A stretch of 64,000 nucleotides of DNA from Luteimonas sp. (GCA_024707405.1 JANPZU010000005.1:248001-312000), one strand, 5' to 3'. Shown: positions 36,211 to 46,076, counted from the first letter of the stretch. Notes: generated from the sequence alone by a model not told the origin. Numbers and translations are program-made.

Positions 36211-37131
36211 ATGACGGAAGCACGACCGGATACAGCGTCCCCGGAGAGGGCGGGATTGCCGACGCCGCCGCGGCTGGCGCTGGTGTTCGGTGGCAGCGGG
36301 CAGATCGGCGTGCCCTTGCTGCGCCGACTGCATGCGGCCGGCTGGGCGGTCGTGGCCGTGTCGCGGCAGCCGCAGCACGGTGGCGATGGCGTGCGCTGGC
36401 TGCAGGGCGAGCTCGATCGGGTCGAAGGCTTGCCGCCAGCGGCCGATGTCGTCTTCAGTTGCGGCCCTTCGGATGCATTCGCGCGCTGGCATGCGCGGGG
36501 AGAGCTGGCGTGCCGGCGTGTGATTGCTTTCAGTTCGACCAGTGCCGAGGTCAAGCGCGCTTCGATCGACGATGCCGAGCGTGCCGTCGCCCGACGCCTG
36601 CTGGATGCGGAAGAGGCATTGTTCGAGTCCGCATCGCATTGTGGCGTGGCCGCCACGGTATTGCGGCCAACGCTGGTCTATGGCGCGGGGCGAGACCTCA
36701 ACGTGACCCGCATCGCGCAACTCGCGCGCCGCCTGCATGGCTTCGCCTTGCCGTCCGATGCCATCGGCCTGCGCCAGCCGGTACATGTCGAGGATCTCGC
36801 AGCGGCGGCCATCGCGTGCATCGACGTGCCGGCCACGCACGGCGGCACCTATGCCGTGACCGGTGGCGAAACCTTGCCCTACCGCGAGATGGTGGCGCGC
36901 GTGCTGTCGGCATTGCAGCCGTCGCCACGGCTGGTGTCGCTGCCGCCCGCGCTGTTCCGCACGATCCTGGCGCTGGCACGCACGGCGGGCGTGGCGCGCG
37001 ATTTCAACGATGCCGCACTGGCACGCATGCGCGAGGATCTTGCCTTCGATGCCACGCCTGCGAAGCGCGACTTCGGCTACGCGCCGCGCGGCTTTTCACC
37101 GACTGAGGCCGAACTCACACCTCCGGCGTGA
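36211..37131 (+). CDS. NAD(P)-binding SDR/epimerase-like protein
   Basis: 306 residues. Rossmann fold with GGSGQIGVPLLRRLHAAGW (dinucleotide motif about residues 30-48), then LRPTLVYGAG in the position of the epimerase LRxxNVYG motif and PVHVEDLAAAAIACI. It belongs to the atypical/extended SDR group related to NDUFA9 or NmrA-like proteins; the catalytic Tyr-xxx-Lys is not obvious, so it may be a redox sensor or binding protein. The 3' end overlaps the convergent EamA gene by 17 bp. Confidence 0.75.
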   Translation: MTEARPDTASPERAGLPTPPRLALVFGGSGQIGVPLLRRLHAAGWAVVAVSRQPQHGGDGVRWLQGELDRVEGLPPAADVVFSCGPSDAFARWHARGELACRRVIAFSSTSAEVKRASIDDAERAVARRLLDAEEALFESASHCGVAATVLRPTLVYGAGRDLNVTRIAQLARRLHGFALPSDAIGLRQPVHVEDLAAAAIACIDVPATHGGTYAVTGGETLPYREMVARVLSALQPSPRLVSLPPALFRTILALARTAGVARDFNDAALARMREDLAFDATPAKRDFGYAPRGFSPTEAELTPPA

Positions 37132-38023
37132 CCTCGGCGATGGGTGGCCGCGATTTCTGCAGCGTGCGGATCGCGATCAGCAGCACGCCGCCCAGCACCA
37201 TCGCGCCACCGATCCACAGTGCCGGGCCGGGGCGGTCACCCCAGAACACGATGCCCAGCACCACCGCCAACACCGGCGTCAGCAGCAGGTAGGGCGTGAC
37301 CTGTGCGACAGGGTGGCGCTGCACCAGCCAATAGAACACGCCGTGGCCGAGCAGCGAGGCGAACACCGCGGCATACAGCGCGCCGCCCCAGCCGATCCAG
37401 CTTGCGTTGCGCAGGGCCTCGAAACTGCCGGGCTCGAACACCGCACTGATTGCCAGCAACGGCAGCAGGCTGAGCACCGCCGTCCAGCCCTGTTGGTCGA
37501 CCATCGACACGCCCTTGAGCCTGCGCATCAGCACCGTGCCGATGGCGACCATCAGCGACGAGCCCATCATCACGAACAGCGCCGCTGGTCGTTCCAGCAC
37601 CATCGGGTCGAAGCCCAGCACCAGCACGCCGGCGAAACTGATGCCCACGCCCAGCCCGGTGCGCCAGCCGAAGCGCTCGCCCAGCACCCACCACGCCAGC
37701 AGTACCGCCATCGGCACGTAGACCTGGGTGACGATGGCCGGCGAAGACAAGTTTCCGGCGAGTTTCAGCGCGAGGAAGCTGGTGCCGAAATGCAGCACGC
37801 CGTTGAACAGCGCCACCGCCGCCAGCCGCCCCCACTGTTCGCGCGGCGGCACGCGCATGAACAGCGCCAGCATCGCGGCCAGGATCGCCATTCGCATTGC
37901 GGTGTAAAGGAACGGTGGTACTTCCTGCAGCGCATGCGCCGAAGTGAGGAAGTTGACCGCCCAGAACAGGCAGACGAGCAGCACGAGCGCGAGATCGCGC
38001 CCGCGCAAACCCGTCGGGGTCAT
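37115..38023 (-). CDS. EamA/DMT-superfamily transporter
   Basis: 302 residues with ten membrane segments in two EamA repeats; signature regions LFWAVNFLTSAHALQEVPPF, GNLSSPAIVTQVYVPMAVLLAWWVLGERFGW and LVQRHPVAQVTPYLLLTPVLAVVLGIVFWGDRP. Resembles RhaT/YedA-type drug or metabolite exporters such as O-acetylserine exporters. Third of three minus-strand genes after purC and the Mpo1-like gene, with only 4 bp to the latter. Substrate not deducible. Confidence 0.85.
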   Translation of the reverse strand: MTPTGLRGRDLALVLLVCLFWAVNFLTSAHALQEVPPFLYTAMRMAILAAMLALFMRVPPREQWGRLAAVALFNGVLHFGTSFLALKLAGNLSSPAIVTQVYVPMAVLLAWWVLGERFGWRTGLGVGISFAGVLVLGFDPMVLERPAALFVMMGSSLMVAIGTVLMRRLKGVSMVDQQGWTAVLSLLPLLAISAVFEPGSFEALRNASWIGWGGALYAAVFASLLGHGVFYWLVQRHPVAQVTPYLLLTPVLAVVLGIVFWGDRPGPALWIGGAMVLGGVLLIAIRTLQKSRPPIAEVTPEV

Positions 38024-38027
38024 GGCA

Positions 38028-38525
38028 TCACCAGCCCCAGCCCAGCTTGCGATACAGCTTCGACAGCACCCATGCCGGCCCGATCAACAGGTAGCGCAGG
38101 TCGGTGAAGAAGCTTGGCTTCTTGCCTTCGTACAACTTGCTGTGGCCGACGAACTGCGCGACCCACGCCACCACGAACACGCCGACGGCCAGCCAGAACA
38201 GGAACTGCGTGCCTTGCGAGGCGTAGATCCAGCGCGTGATCCACAGCATTGCGATGAACACTGCCAGCATGCCCAGGCCGATGCGGCGCGAGGCGTTGAA
38301 ATAGAACATCCACGCACCGAAGCAGGCGAGGCCGGCCCACGCACCCGCGCCAAGGAGATCCGTCGGCACCGGAATGCACCACAGCAGCGCGATCACGCTC
38401 CACAGGATCAGCGGCACCGCGAACACGTGGATGAGCTGGTTGGTCTGGTTGCGATGGTCGTTCGAGTAGCTGGCGAACCAGTGGTCGATGGGGCGATCAG
38501 GCTGGATCTCGACATTCGCGTTCAT
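38028..38525 (-). CDS. DUF962/Mpo1-like membrane protein
   Basis: 165 residues, four membrane helices. The family pattern is clear: DHWFASYSNDHRNQTNQLIHVFAVPLILWSV at the N-terminus and AQFVGHSKLYEGKKPSFFTDLRYLLIGPAWVLSKL at the C-terminus. In yeast the homologue Mpo1 (YGL010w) is an Fe2+-dependent dioxygenase for alpha-oxidation of 2-hydroxy fatty acids from phytosphingosine; conserved His residues are those in DHRNQ, IHVF and GHSK. In bacteria a role in fatty-acid alpha-oxidation is suggested but unproven. The ATG at 38525 (MNANVEIQ) follows GGGAGGAA. Confidence 0.85.
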   Translation of the reverse strand: MNANVEIQPDRPIDHWFASYSNDHRNQTNQLIHVFAVPLILWSVIALLWCIPVPTDLLGAGAWAGLACFGAWMFYFNASRRIGLGMLAVFIAMLWITRWIYASQGTQFLFWLAVGVFVVAWVAQFVGHSKLYEGKKPSFFTDLRYLLIGPAWVLSKLYRKLGWGW

Positions 38526-38582
38526 GGTTTCCTCCCGGGAAACGCAGGCATGCCGCAAGGATAGCGGCAAACGCCGCCTGTC

Positions 38583-39479
38583 TCAGTCGACGGTGATGCC
38601 GGCCAGTCTGTGCAGCGCTTCGGCATAGCGGGCGCGGGTGCGCTCGATCACTTCCGCCGGCAGGCGCGGGCCTGGCGGCGTCTTGTCCCAGTCCAGCGTT
38701 TCCAGATGGTCGCGCACGATCTGCTTGTCGTAGCTGGGTGGGCTGGTGCCGACTTCGTATTCATCTGCGGGCCAGTAGCGCGACGAGTCCGGCGTGAGCA
38801 TCTCGTCCATCACGTACAGGCGGCCGGTTTCGTCGGTGCCGAATTCGAACTTGGTGTCGGCCAGGATGATGCCGTGTTCGGCGGCGTGGGCCGCGGCGAA
38901 GGTATAGAGGCGCAGCGTCGCGTCGCGCACCTGTTCGGCGAGGTCGGCGCCGGCCAGTCGCACCGCGGTGTCGAAGTCGATGTTCTCGTCGTGGTCGCCG
39001 ACGGCGGCCTTCGTCGAAGGAGTGAAGATCGGTTCGGGCAACCGTTCGGCCTGGCGCAGGCCATCGGGCAGGGCAATGCCGCTGATCCGTCCGGTGCGCT
39101 GGTAGTCCTTCCAGCCACTGCCGATCACATAGCCGCGGGCGATGGCTTCCACCGGCACCGGCTTGAGTTTCTTGGTCACCACCGCGCGCTTGGCGTACAG
39201 CGCGGCATCGACGCCGGCAGGCAGCACGCTGGCCACGTCGATGCCGCTGAGGTGGTTGGGCATCAGCGAGGCGGTTTTCGCGAACCAGAAATTGCTGATC
39301 TGGCACAACATCTCGCCCTTGCCGGGGATCGGGTCGGGCAAGACCACGTCGAACGCGCTGAGGCGGTCGGTTGCGACCATCAGCAAGGTGTCGTTGCCCA
39401 GATCGAAGACGTCGCGCACCTTGCCGCGATGGCGCAGCGTCAGGCCGGGCAAATCGGAGGACAGGAGGGTCGTCGCCAA
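38583..39479 (-). CDS. purC: Phosphoribosylaminoimidazole-succinocarboxamide synthase
   Basis: 298 residues with TTG start ([13 protein letters not shown]). SAICAR synthase joins aspartate to CAIR in purine synthesis. Motifs: [57 protein letters not shown] and [10 protein letters not shown], the SAICAR signatures. This is the long form typical of Xanthomonadaceae and yeast-like enzymes (PIPGKG loop). Most relatives begin TTLLxSDLPGL, so I prefer the TTG at 39479; an ATG at 39518 would add 13 residues ([13 protein letters not shown]). Not in an operon with other pur genes here. Confidence 0.93.
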   Translation of the reverse strand: MATTLLSSDLPGLTLRHRGKVRDVFDLGNDTLLMVATDRLSAFDVVLPDPIPGKGEMLCQISNFWFAKTASLMPNHLSGIDVASVLPAGVDAALYAKRAVVTKKLKPVPVEAIARGYVIGSGWKDYQRTGRISGIALPDGLRQAERLPEPIFTPSTKAAVGDHDENIDFDTAVRLAGADLAEQVRDATLRLYTFAAAHAAEHGIILADTKFEFGTDETGRLYVMDEMLTPDSSRYWPADEYEVGTSPPSYDKQIVRDHLETLDWDKTPPGPRLPAEVIERTRARYAEALHRLAGITVD

Positions 39480-39557
39480 GGGTGTTCCCTGCGGGCGGGC
39501 CGGCAAGTGTAGTGCCATTCCGCCCCGCGATGCAGGCCGCGGGCGGGCCGTGGCGGT

Positions 39558-39563
39558 TACACT
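39558..39563 (+). promoter_or_regulatory. -10 box of a probable leaderless promoter for the DnaJ-domain gene
   Basis: TACACT ends 6 bp before the ATG at 39570 and the intervening GTCGCC is not a Shine-Dalgarno sequence. Same spacing as the other leaderless candidates in this window. Confidence 0.45.
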
Positions 39564-39569
39564 GTCGCC

Positions 39570-39896
39570 ATGACGCGCTGGTACGGAAAACTGCTGGGGT
39601 TCATCGCGGGCTGGCTGCTGCTCAGGCATCCCGGCGGCGGCGTGATCGGGCTGATCATCGGCCACGCCTTCGATGCCGACTGGATCTTTCCGAAGAAGGC
39701 TGCGCCCTACCAGGTGCTCGGCCTGACCCGCGACGCCAGTGATGCCGAGATCGACCAGGCCTACCGGCGGTTGATGTCGCAGTACCACCCCGACAAGTTC
39801 AGCAACGCCTCGCCGGAACTGCGCGCCGAGGCCGAGAAGAAGGCGCGCGAGATCAACGCGGCCTACGACAAGATCAAGACCCTCAGGAAGCGTTGA
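39570..39896 (+). CDS. Membrane-anchored DnaJ-domain protein
   Basis: 108 residues. One N-terminal membrane-associated segment ([30 protein letters not shown], about 6-35), as in DjlA, followed by a J domain ([34 protein letters not shown]) with the HPD tripeptide that stimulates DnaK ATPase. It lacks the large central region of DjlA, so it is a short J-protein. First gene of a plus-strand run with rpe and rraA; the spacing to rpe is 5 bp. Confidence 0.88.
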   Translation: MTRWYGKLLGFIAGWLLLRHPGGGVIGLIIGHAFDADWIFPKKAAPYQVLGLTRDASDAEIDQAYRRLMSQYHPDKFSNASPELRAEAEKKAREINAAYDKIKTLRKR

Positions 39897-39901
39897 CCCC
39901 G

Positions 39902-40576
39902 ATGCAGACCCCCGTCATCGCCCCGTCCATCCTCTCGGCGAACTTCGCGAAACTGGGCGAGGAGGTCGACACCGTCCTCGCCGCAGGTGCCGACTGGGTG
40001 CACTTCGACGTGATGGACAACCATTACGTGCCCAACCTGACCATCGGCCCGCTGGTGTGCGAAGCGCTGCGCAAGCATGGCGTGACCGCGCCGATCGACG
40101 TGCACCTGATGGTCGAGCCGGTGGATCGCATCGTGCCGGACTTCGCGCAGGCCGGCGCCAGCATCATCAGCTTCCATCCCGAAGCCAGTGCGCACGTGCA
40201 CCGCACGATCCAGTTGATCAAGTCGCACGGTTGTCAGGCCGGGCTGGTGCTCAACCCGGCCACGCCGGTCGAAGTGCTGGACTGGGTGCTGGAAGACCTC
40301 GATCTGGTACTGCTGATGTCGGTGAATCCGGGGTTCGGTGGACAGGGGTTCATTCCGTCGGCGCTCGACAAGCTGCGCAAGGTGCGCGAGCGCATCGACG
40401 CCACCGGCAAGCCGATCCGGCTGGAAATCGACGGTGGCGTGAAGCCTGACAACATCGGCGCGATCGCTGCCGCGGGCGCGGACACCTTCGTCGCCGGTTC
40501 GGCGATCTTCGGCAAGCCCGATTACGCAGCGGTGATTGCGCAGATGCGTACGGAGATCGACAAGGCCGCACGATGA
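39902..40576 (+). CDS. rpe: Ribulose-phosphate 3-epimerase
   Basis: 224 residues, TIM barrel converting D-ribulose 5-phosphate to D-xylulose 5-phosphate in the pentose phosphate path. Metal and catalytic motifs: [69 protein letters not shown] and [15 protein letters not shown] at 39902; its stop overlaps the rraA start (ATGA). Confidence 0.96.
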   Translation: MQTPVIAPSILSANFAKLGEEVDTVLAAGADWVHFDVMDNHYVPNLTIGPLVCEALRKHGVTAPIDVHLMVEPVDRIVPDFAQAGASIISFHPEASAHVHRTIQLIKSHGCQAGLVLNPATPVEVLDWVLEDLDLVLLMSVNPGFGGQGFIPSALDKLRKVRERIDATGKPIRLEIDGGVKPDNIGAIAAAGADTFVAGSAIFGKPDYAAVIAQMRTEIDKAAR

Positions 40577-41046
40577 ACACCTGCGACCTCTGCGACAAGT
40601 ACGAGGACAAGGTGCGCGTGCTGGAACTGCCGTTGAGCGATTTCGGCGGACGCATCGCGTTTTCCGGCATCGTCAGCACGGTCAAGGCGCTGGAAGACAA
40701 TTCGTTGGTGCGCGAAGCCGTGGCCGAACCTGGAAATGGTCGCGTGCTGGTGATCGACGGCGGCGGCTCGCTGCGGCGTTCGATGCTGGGCGACATGCTG
40801 GCCGAGAAGGCCGTCGCCAATGGCTGGAGCGGCGTGCTGGTCAATGGCGCGATCCGCGACAGCGTGGCGATCGGCGAACTCGATCTCGGGGTCAAGGCCA
40901 TTGCCACCTGCCCGATGAAGACCGACAAGCAGGGCCAGGGCTTGCGCGACGTACCGGTCGAATTCGGCGGGCTGGTGATCCGGCCCGGCCAGTGGCTGGC
41001 GGCCGATGCCGATGGCGTGGTGCTGGCCGATTCGGCGCTGGGCTGA
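40573..41046 (+). CDS. rraA: RraA-family protein (RNase E regulator / HMG aldolase-like)
   Basis: 157 residues, full length for RraA. Family features: [24 protein letters not shown] (start), [42 protein letters not shown], and [15 protein letters not shown] with the metal-binding Asp. RraA inhibits RNase E in E. coli; relatives are 4-hydroxy-4-methyl-2-oxoglutarate aldolases, and the sequence alone does not separate the two roles. The ATG overlaps the rpe stop. The 188 bp up to yegS hold two small hairpins (about 41070-41087 and 41103-41119) without T tracts. Confidence 0.9.
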   Translation: MNTCDLCDKYEDKVRVLELPLSDFGGRIAFSGIVSTVKALEDNSLVREAVAEPGNGRVLVIDGGGSLRRSMLGDMLAEKAVANGWSGVLVNGAIRDSVAIGELDLGVKAIATCPMKTDKQGQGLRDVPVEFGGLVIRPGQWLAADADGVVLADSALG

Positions 41047-41234
41047 GTCACCGGGCCCGGAAAGCAGAACGCCGCATCCCTGCGGCGCTGCCTTGAAGAA
41101 TTGGAGGCAATCCCGCCTCCGTCGTCCATCCCTGCTATGGCCTTCGATTCTCCGGATGGCAGGTGACGGTTGCGTGACGCCGGCACAACATTCGTTCGGG
41201 CACAGTGCGCGCTGCCAACGGCCCGGAGCCTTGC

Positions 41235-42179
41235 ATGTCCACCCCACGCTGGCGGTTGATCCTCAACGGCAAGTCCGCGGGCGACGACGACCTGCGCGAG
41301 GCGGTGGCCGCCCTGCGCGATCGTGGCGTCGAACTGGGAGTGCGCGTGACCTGGGAAGACGGCGATGCCGAGCGCTATGTCACCGAAGCGATCGTGGACG
41401 GCATCGATACGGTGGTGGCCGCTGGCGGTGACGGCACGCTGAGTGAAGTCGCGGCCGCGCTGGCGTCGCGCGAGGGTGGCGCCGATGCCTTGCCTTCGCT
41501 GGCGCTGGTGCCGATGGGCACCGCCAACGATTTCGCGACCGCGGCGTGCCTGCCTGATTCGCCGCTGCGTGCACTGGACATCGCACTGCAATCCGCAGCC
41601 GTGCCCATCGATCTGTTGCGCATCGAGACCGGCAACGACGTGCACTGGTGCGCCAACCTCGCCAGCGGTGGCTTCGGCACCAAGATCACGGTCGAGACCA
41701 ACGAAGGCCTGAAGAAGATGCTCGGCGGACTGGCCTACGTGCTGACGGGGCTGTCGAAGCTGGGCAGGATCGAGCCGGTCGAGGCGTCGTTCCGCGGGCC
41801 GGGTTTCGAATGGCGCGGTGGCTTCATCGCACTCGGCATCGGCAACGGGCGGCAAGCCGGTGGCGGACAGGCCTTGTGTCCCGAGGCGTTGCTTGATGAC
41901 GGCCTGCTCGACCTGACCCTGGTGCCGCCGCTGGAAGGCGAGGTGGCCGCGACGCTGGGCACCGTGCTTTCGGAAGGCAAGGAAGCCGCGCTCGATCGCA
42001 TCGCCACCCGCGTGCGATTGCCGTGGGTGGAGATCGAGGCCCCCGTGCCGTTGACCCTCAACCTCGACGGCGAGCCGGTCGAGGCGACCCGCTTCCGCAT
42101 CGATTGCGTCGCCCGGCGCGTGCGCATGCACCTGCCGCCGGAGTGTCCGTTGCTGTCGCAACGTTCGGTCGCGCCTTGA
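41235..42179 (+). CDS. YegS-like lipid kinase
   Basis: 314 residues of the DAGK catalytic fold. Seen: [20 protein letters not shown], the ATP motif [30 protein letters not shown] and [22 protein letters not shown], all typical of YegS. Phosphorylates phosphatidylglycerol or a related lipid at the cytoplasmic membrane. The ATG at 41235 ([16 protein letters not shown]) fits the family start. It ends 25 bp before the candidate trp leader ORF. Confidence 0.92.
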   Translation: MSTPRWRLILNGKSAGDDDLREAVAALRDRGVELGVRVTWEDGDAERYVTEAIVDGIDTVVAAGGDGTLSEVAAALASREGGADALPSLALVPMGTANDFATAACLPDSPLRALDIALQSAAVPIDLLRIETGNDVHWCANLASGGFGTKITVETNEGLKKMLGGLAYVLTGLSKLGRIEPVEASFRGPGFEWRGGFIALGIGNGRQAGGGQALCPEALLDDGLLDLTLVPPLEGEVAATLGTVLSEGKEAALDRIATRVRLPWVEIEAPVPLTLNLDGEPVEATRFRIDCVARRVRMHLPPECPLLSQRSVAP

Positions 42180-42204
42180 CCTGAAAGCCGCTACATTACG
42201 GCCC

Positions 42205-42348
42205 ATGGGCGCATCCGCACTCCCGCATTTCCATGCTGCCGGCGAAGGCTGGCGATGGTGGCTTGCCGCCGTTGCCATGACCGCCCGCCCGCACCACGAG
42301 GAAATGCCGCGTGACCACGCAAGACGAGTTCCAACGCTCCGCCGCTGA
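42205..42348 (+). promoter_or_regulatory. Candidate trpE leader ORF with Trp-Arg-Trp-Trp codons
   Basis: An ORF of 47 codons starts at ATG 42205 and contains TGG codons at positions 16, 18 and 19 (42250-42261, reading W-R-W-W). It overlaps the trpE GTG (42311) in another frame and stops at 42348. A hexamer TACATT (42192-42197) ends 7 bp before the ATG, suggesting leaderless translation. A GGTGG-CTTG-CCGCC hairpin begins in the last Trp codon. No T-rich terminator follows, so classical attenuation is not shown; translational or Rho-dependent control by ribosome stalling is possible. Trp is rare and this cluster sits exactly before trpE. Confidence 0.5.
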
Positions 42349-43786
42349 AGGCCATACCCGCATCCCGGTCGTGCGCGAGGTGCTGTCCGACCTCGATACG
42401 CCGCTGTCGGTGTACCTGAAACTCGCTGACGGCCCGCATACCTACCTGTTCGAATCGGTCGAAGGTGGCGAACGCTTCGGGCGCTATTCGATCATCGGCC
42501 TGCCGGCGACGCGCGTCTTCGCCTTCCACGGGAACACGCTGACCGTCAGCGAACATGGCGAAACGGTGGGCATGCGCGAAGTCGCAGATCCCTTCGCCGA
42601 AGTCGAGCGCCTGCGCAGTGAGCATTCGGTGCCGCGGTTGTCGGGCTTGCCGGGATTTGCAGGCGGACTGGTCGGCTGGTTCGGATTCGAGTGCATCGAA
42701 TACATCGAGCCGCGGTTGAAGGCCAATGCCAACCCCGACGAACTCGGCACGCCCGACATCCTGCTGATGCTCAGCGAGGAGGTCGCGGTGTTCGACAACC
42801 TCAAGGGCCGGCTGTACCTCATCGTCCATGCCGACCCGCGTGAACCGCAGGCCTGGGCACGCGCCAATCGCCGCCTCGACGCGCTGGCGCATCGCCTACG
42901 CCACGCAGGCGCGGGCTATCCGGAAACCTTGCGGCCCGAAGCGCTGGACGAAGCACATTTCGAATCCGGCTTCACCCGCGAAGGCTTCATCGACGCGGTA
43001 GGCAAGGCCAAGCAGTACATTGCGGCGGGCGATGCGTTCCAGGTGGTGCTGTCGCAGCGCATGAGCGTGCCGTTCGACGCACGCCCGGTGGATGTGTATC
43101 GCGCGCTGCGCGCGATGAATCCGTCGCCTTACATGTACTTCCTCGATGTCGGCGGCACCCAGGTGGTTGGCTCGTCGCCGGAAATCCTCGTGCGCCTGCA
43201 GGGCGGGGAAGTCACAGTGCGGCCCATCGCTGGCACACGTCCGCGCGGCGCCACGCACGATGAGGATGTGGCGTTGGAAGCCGAACTGCTGGCCGATCCG
43301 AAGGAACGTGCCGAACACCTGATGCTGATCGATCTCGGCCGCAACGATGTCGGCCATGTATCCGAGGCCGGCAGCGTGGCGGTGGGCGAGAGTTTCGTCA
43401 TCGAGCGCTACAGCCACGTCATGCACATCGTCAGCGAAGTCACCGGGCAACTGAAGCCGGGCCTCAGCTATGCCGACGTGCTGCGCGCCACGTTCCCCGC
43501 CGGGACCGTCAGCGGCGCGCCGAAGATCCGCGCGCTGGAAATCATCCGCGAACTCGAACCGGTCAAACGCAACGTCTACGCCGGCGCCATCGGTTACATC
43601 GGCTGGCACGGCGATGCCGACACCGCCATTGCCATCCGCACTGCCGTCATCCAGGACGGCAAGCTGCACGTGCAGGCCGGCGCCGGCATCGTGTTCGACT
43701 CCGACCCGGAGAAGGAGTGGGACGAAACCATGAACAAGGGCCGCGCATTGTTCCGCGCTGTTGCCCAGGCTGCGAAGGGGTTGTGA
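42311..43786 (+). CDS. trpE: Anthranilate synthase component I
   Basis: 491 residues with GTG start ([20 protein letters not shown]). Converts chorismate plus ammonia to anthranilate with TrpG supplying the ammonia. N-terminal feedback region [17 protein letters not shown] carries the Ser of the tryptophan-inhibition motif; the chorismate-binding domain includes [73 protein letters not shown] and [23 protein letters not shown]. First structural gene of the trp cluster. Confidence 0.97.
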   Translation: MTTQDEFQRSAAEGHTRIPVVREVLSDLDTPLSVYLKLADGPHTYLFESVEGGERFGRYSIIGLPATRVFAFHGNTLTVSEHGETVGMREVADPFAEVERLRSEHSVPRLSGLPGFAGGLVGWFGFECIEYIEPRLKANANPDELGTPDILLMLSEEVAVFDNLKGRLYLIVHADPREPQAWARANRRLDALAHRLRHAGAGYPETLRPEALDEAHFESGFTREGFIDAVGKAKQYIAAGDAFQVVLSQRMSVPFDARPVDVYRALRAMNPSPYMYFLDVGGTQVVGSSPEILVRLQGGEVTVRPIAGTRPRGATHDEDVALEAELLADPKERAEHLMLIDLGRNDVGHVSEAGSVAVGESFVIERYSHVMHIVSEVTGQLKPGLSYADVLRATFPAGTVSGAPKIRALEIIRELEPVKRNVYAGAIGYIGWHGDADTAIAIRTAVIQDGKLHVQAGAGIVFDSDPEKEWDETMNKGRALFRAVAQAAKGL

Positions 43787-43808
43787 CGTGACTTCTGCAC
43801 ACGCCATG

Positions 43809-43850
43809 CCCTCGCCACAGCCCTCCCCCGCAGGCGGGAGAGGGGGAGAA
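43809..43850. repeat. Palindromic repeat copy between trpE and trpG
   Basis: CCCTCGCCACAG then CCCTCCCCCGC-A-GGCGGGAGAGGGGGAG. Same family and orientation as the right end of the DUF559 cassette (28113-28149) and the second copy in the E2 gene. Located in the 69-bp gap between trpE and trpG, and its GGGGGAGA end supplies part of the trpG ribosome binding site. Confidence 0.8.
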
Positions 43851-43855
43851 AACTC

Positions 43856-44440
43856 ATGTTGTTGATGATCGACAACTACGACAGCTTCACCTGGAACCTC
43901 GTGCAGTACCTGCAGGCGCTGGGCGCCGAGGTACGGGTGGAGCGCAACGACGCGTTGAGCGTCGATGCCATCGCGAAGCTTGCGCCGGAGCGCATCGTGA
44001 TCTCGCCGGGGCCATGCACGCCGAACGAGGCTGGGGTGTCGCTTGGATTGATCGAGCGGTTGGGCGCGACCACGCCGATCCTCGGCGTCTGCCTCGGCCA
44101 CCAGTCCATCGGGCAAGCGTATGGCGGCAAGGTGGTGCGCGCGGGCCGGATCATGCACGGCAAGACCTCGCACATCCGCCATGAGGGTAAGGGTGTATTC
44201 GCGGGATTGCCGGACGGTTACGAAGCGACGCGCTACCACTCGCTGGTGGTCGAGCGCGGCTCGTTGCCGGATGCGCTGGAAGTGACGGCATGGACGGAGA
44301 ACGACGATGGTTCGTTCGAGGAAATCATGGGCCTGCGGCACAGAGAGCATCCGGTCGAAGGCGTGCAGTTCCATCCCGAGTCGATCCTGACCGAGCATGG
44401 GCATGCCTTGTTGAAGAATTTCCTTGAGCGTCGTGGATGA
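43856..44440 (+). CDS. trpG: Anthranilate synthase component II (glutamine amidotransferase)
   Basis: 194 residues, class I amidotransferase: [37 protein letters not shown], the nucleophile motif [15 protein letters not shown] (Cys about 82) and the His-Glu pair in [16 protein letters not shown]. Supplies ammonia to TrpE and may also serve p-aminobenzoate synthesis (PabA role). The RBS is GGGGGAGAA at 43842-43850, taken from the preceding repeat. Confidence 0.96.
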   Translation: MLLMIDNYDSFTWNLVQYLQALGAEVRVERNDALSVDAIAKLAPERIVISPGPCTPNEAGVSLGLIERLGATTPILGVCLGHQSIGQAYGGKVVRAGRIMHGKTSHIRHEGKGVFAGLPDGYEATRYHSLVVERGSLPDALEVTAWTENDDGSFEEIMGLRHREHPVEGVQFHPESILTEHGHALLKNFLERRG

Positions 44441-44453
44441 ACATCCGTCATTA

Positions 44454-44551
44454 CCGTTCGTCCTGAGCGTCGCCGCCGAAGGCGGCAGAGTCGAAGGGCG
44501 ACTGATCGCCTTCGTCCTTCGATTCCGCTGCGCTACGCTCAGGACGAACGG
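44454..44551. repeat. Long hairpin repeat, CCGTTCGTCCTGAGCGT family
   Basis: 17-nt perfect arms at 44454-44470 and 44535-44551, with further partial pairing inside (GTCGAAGG / CCTTCGAT). It fills most of the 158-bp gap between trpG and trpD and would put a strong RNA hairpin there. The TCCTGAGCGTAGCG style is a known dispersed repeat of Xanthomonadaceae. Nothing else is seen in the gap. Confidence 0.85.
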
Positions 44552-44598
44552 CAGAAGTGCCATTGCCATTCCACGCATCCAAAAGATATCGAATTGCC

Positions 44599-45645
44599 AT
44601 GACCATTACTCCCCAGGAAGCCCTGCAGCGCACCATCGAGCATCGTGAGATCTTCCATGACGAGATGGTCGAGCTGATGCGGCAGATCATGCGTGGCGAG
44701 GTGTCGCCGGTGATGACGGCGGCGATCCTGACCGGGCTGCGGGTGAAGAAGGAAACCGTGGGCGAGATCGCCGCGGCGGCCAGCGTGATGCGCGAACTGT
44801 CGAACAAGGTCGAAGTGGCCGATCGCACACATCTCGTGGACATCGTCGGCACCGGCGGCGATGGCTCGCACACCTTCAACATTTCCACCGCCAGCATGTT
44901 CGTCGCCGCGGCCGCGGGCGCGCGCGTGGCCAAGCACGGCAATCGCAGCGTGTCGTCGAAGTCGGGCAGTGCCGACGTGCTGGAGGCGCTTGGCGCGCAC
45001 ATCGAATTGCAGCCGGCGCAGGTCGCGCAGGCCATCGATGACGTCGGCATCGGTTTCATGTTCGCGCCGATCCACCATCCGGCGATGAAGGCGGTGGCGC
45101 CAGTGCGCCGCGAAATGGGCGTGCGTACGATCTTCAACATCCTCGGGCCGCTGACCAATCCCGCGAATGCGCCGTCGATCCTGATGGGCGTGTTCCATCC
45201 CGACCTCGTGGGCATCATGGTGCGCGTGCTGCAGCAGCTCGGTGCAGAACGTGCGCTGGTGGTCTGGGGGCGTGACGGCATGGACGAGATTTCGCTGGGC
45301 GCGGCCACGCTGGTCGGCGAACTGCGCGACGGTGCGGTGCGCGAGTACGAGATCCATCCCGAGGATTTCGGCATCGCCATGGGCGGCAGCCGCAACCTGC
45401 GCGTGGCCGATGCCGCCGAATCGAAGGCGGTGCTGCAGGCTGCGTTGCACGGCACGCCCGGACTGGCGCTGGAGATCGTGGTGCTCAATGCCGCTGCGGC
45501 GTTGTACGTGTCCGGTGTCGCCGGATCGATCGCCGATGGCATTCCGCTCGCGCGCGAGGCCATCGCGTCGGGTGCGGCGGCGGCCAGGCTGGATGCGTTC
45601 GTGTCCGCCACGCGCCGGCTGGGCGGGCAGGGCGCGGAGGCATGA
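44599..45645 (+). CDS. trpD: Anthranilate phosphoribosyltransferase
   Basis: 348 residues. Transfers phosphoribose from PRPP to anthranilate. The PRPP motif [15 protein letters not shown], the anthranilate site [54 protein letters not shown], and [12 protein letters not shown] are all intact. The start at 44599 ([10 protein letters not shown]) is chosen on family homology. Its stop overlaps the next ORF by 4 bp. Confidence 0.97.
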   Translation: MTITPQEALQRTIEHREIFHDEMVELMRQIMRGEVSPVMTAAILTGLRVKKETVGEIAAAASVMRELSNKVEVADRTHLVDIVGTGGDGSHTFNISTASMFVAAAAGARVAKHGNRSVSSKSGSADVLEALGAHIELQPAQVAQAIDDVGIGFMFAPIHHPAMKAVAPVRREMGVRTIFNILGPLTNPANAPSILMGVFHPDLVGIMVRVLQQLGAERALVVWGRDGMDEISLGAATLVGELRDGAVREYEIHPEDFGIAMGGSRNLRVADAAESKAVLQAALHGTPGLALEIVVLNAAAALYVSGVAGSIADGIPLAREAIASGAAAARLDAFVSATRRLGGQGAEA

Positions 45646-46019
45646 GCATCGCCGGGGCGGAGGGCCAGGGGCCGTTCGCGGACTTGCCGTCGCCGCCCTA
45701 TTACGTCGTGGTCTTCAGTTCCGTCCGCGGCGGGTTGGCGGAGGGCTACGACGAGGCGGTCGCCCGCATGGTGGAACTTGCCCGCGCGCAGCCGGGCTTC
45801 CTGGGGGTGGAGTCGGCGCGTGGCGCGGACGGCTTCGGCATCACCACCAGCTACTGGGCCAGCGAGGAGGCGATCGAGGCCTGGCGGCGGCATGCCGAGC
45901 ACGCACTCGTCCGCGAACGCGGGCGCCGGGATTGGTATCGGCATTTCGAGGTGCGCGTGGCCCGGGTGGAGCGGGCGTACGGCCGTCCCACGGCCCGGCT
46001 GGACGGCGGCGGGAAGTGA
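45642..46019 (+). CDS. ABM-domain (antibiotic-biosynthesis-monooxygenase-like) protein
   Basis: 125 residues: ferredoxin-like ABM fold seen as [68 protein letters not shown]. Such dimers are small oxygenases, heme-degradation or binding proteins; function here is unknown. It overlaps trpD by 4 bp (ATGA) and lies 57 bp before cphB. The gap before cphB (46020-46076) is unusually AT-rich and may hold an internal promoter. Confidence 0.8.
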   Translation: MSIAGAEGQGPFADLPSPPYYVVVFSSVRGGLAEGYDEAVARMVELARAQPGFLGVESARGADGFGITTSYWASEEAIEAWRRHAEHALVRERGRRDWYRHFEVRVARVERAYGRPTARLDGGGK

Positions 46020-46076
46020 TCCGCCGGGGCCGTGATATTTTGTGACCCTTGTCAGATTGGTTTAAGGAAGCACGGA

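Noticed and set aside
32960-36214. 1084-codon open frame on the plus strand opposite mrpA-mrpC
   Set aside because: Product is His/Gln/Arg-rich low complexity with no domain; it is the antisense shadow of the mrp genes, whose products are clearly recognisable.
40350-42278. 642-codon minus-strand frame over rpe, rraA and yegS
   Set aside because: Spans three genes with certain products on the other strand; composition typical of a shadow frame.
42262-42310. Classical Rho-independent attenuator before trpE
   Set aside because: No T run follows any hairpin in this stretch, so only a leader ORF is claimed, not a terminator.
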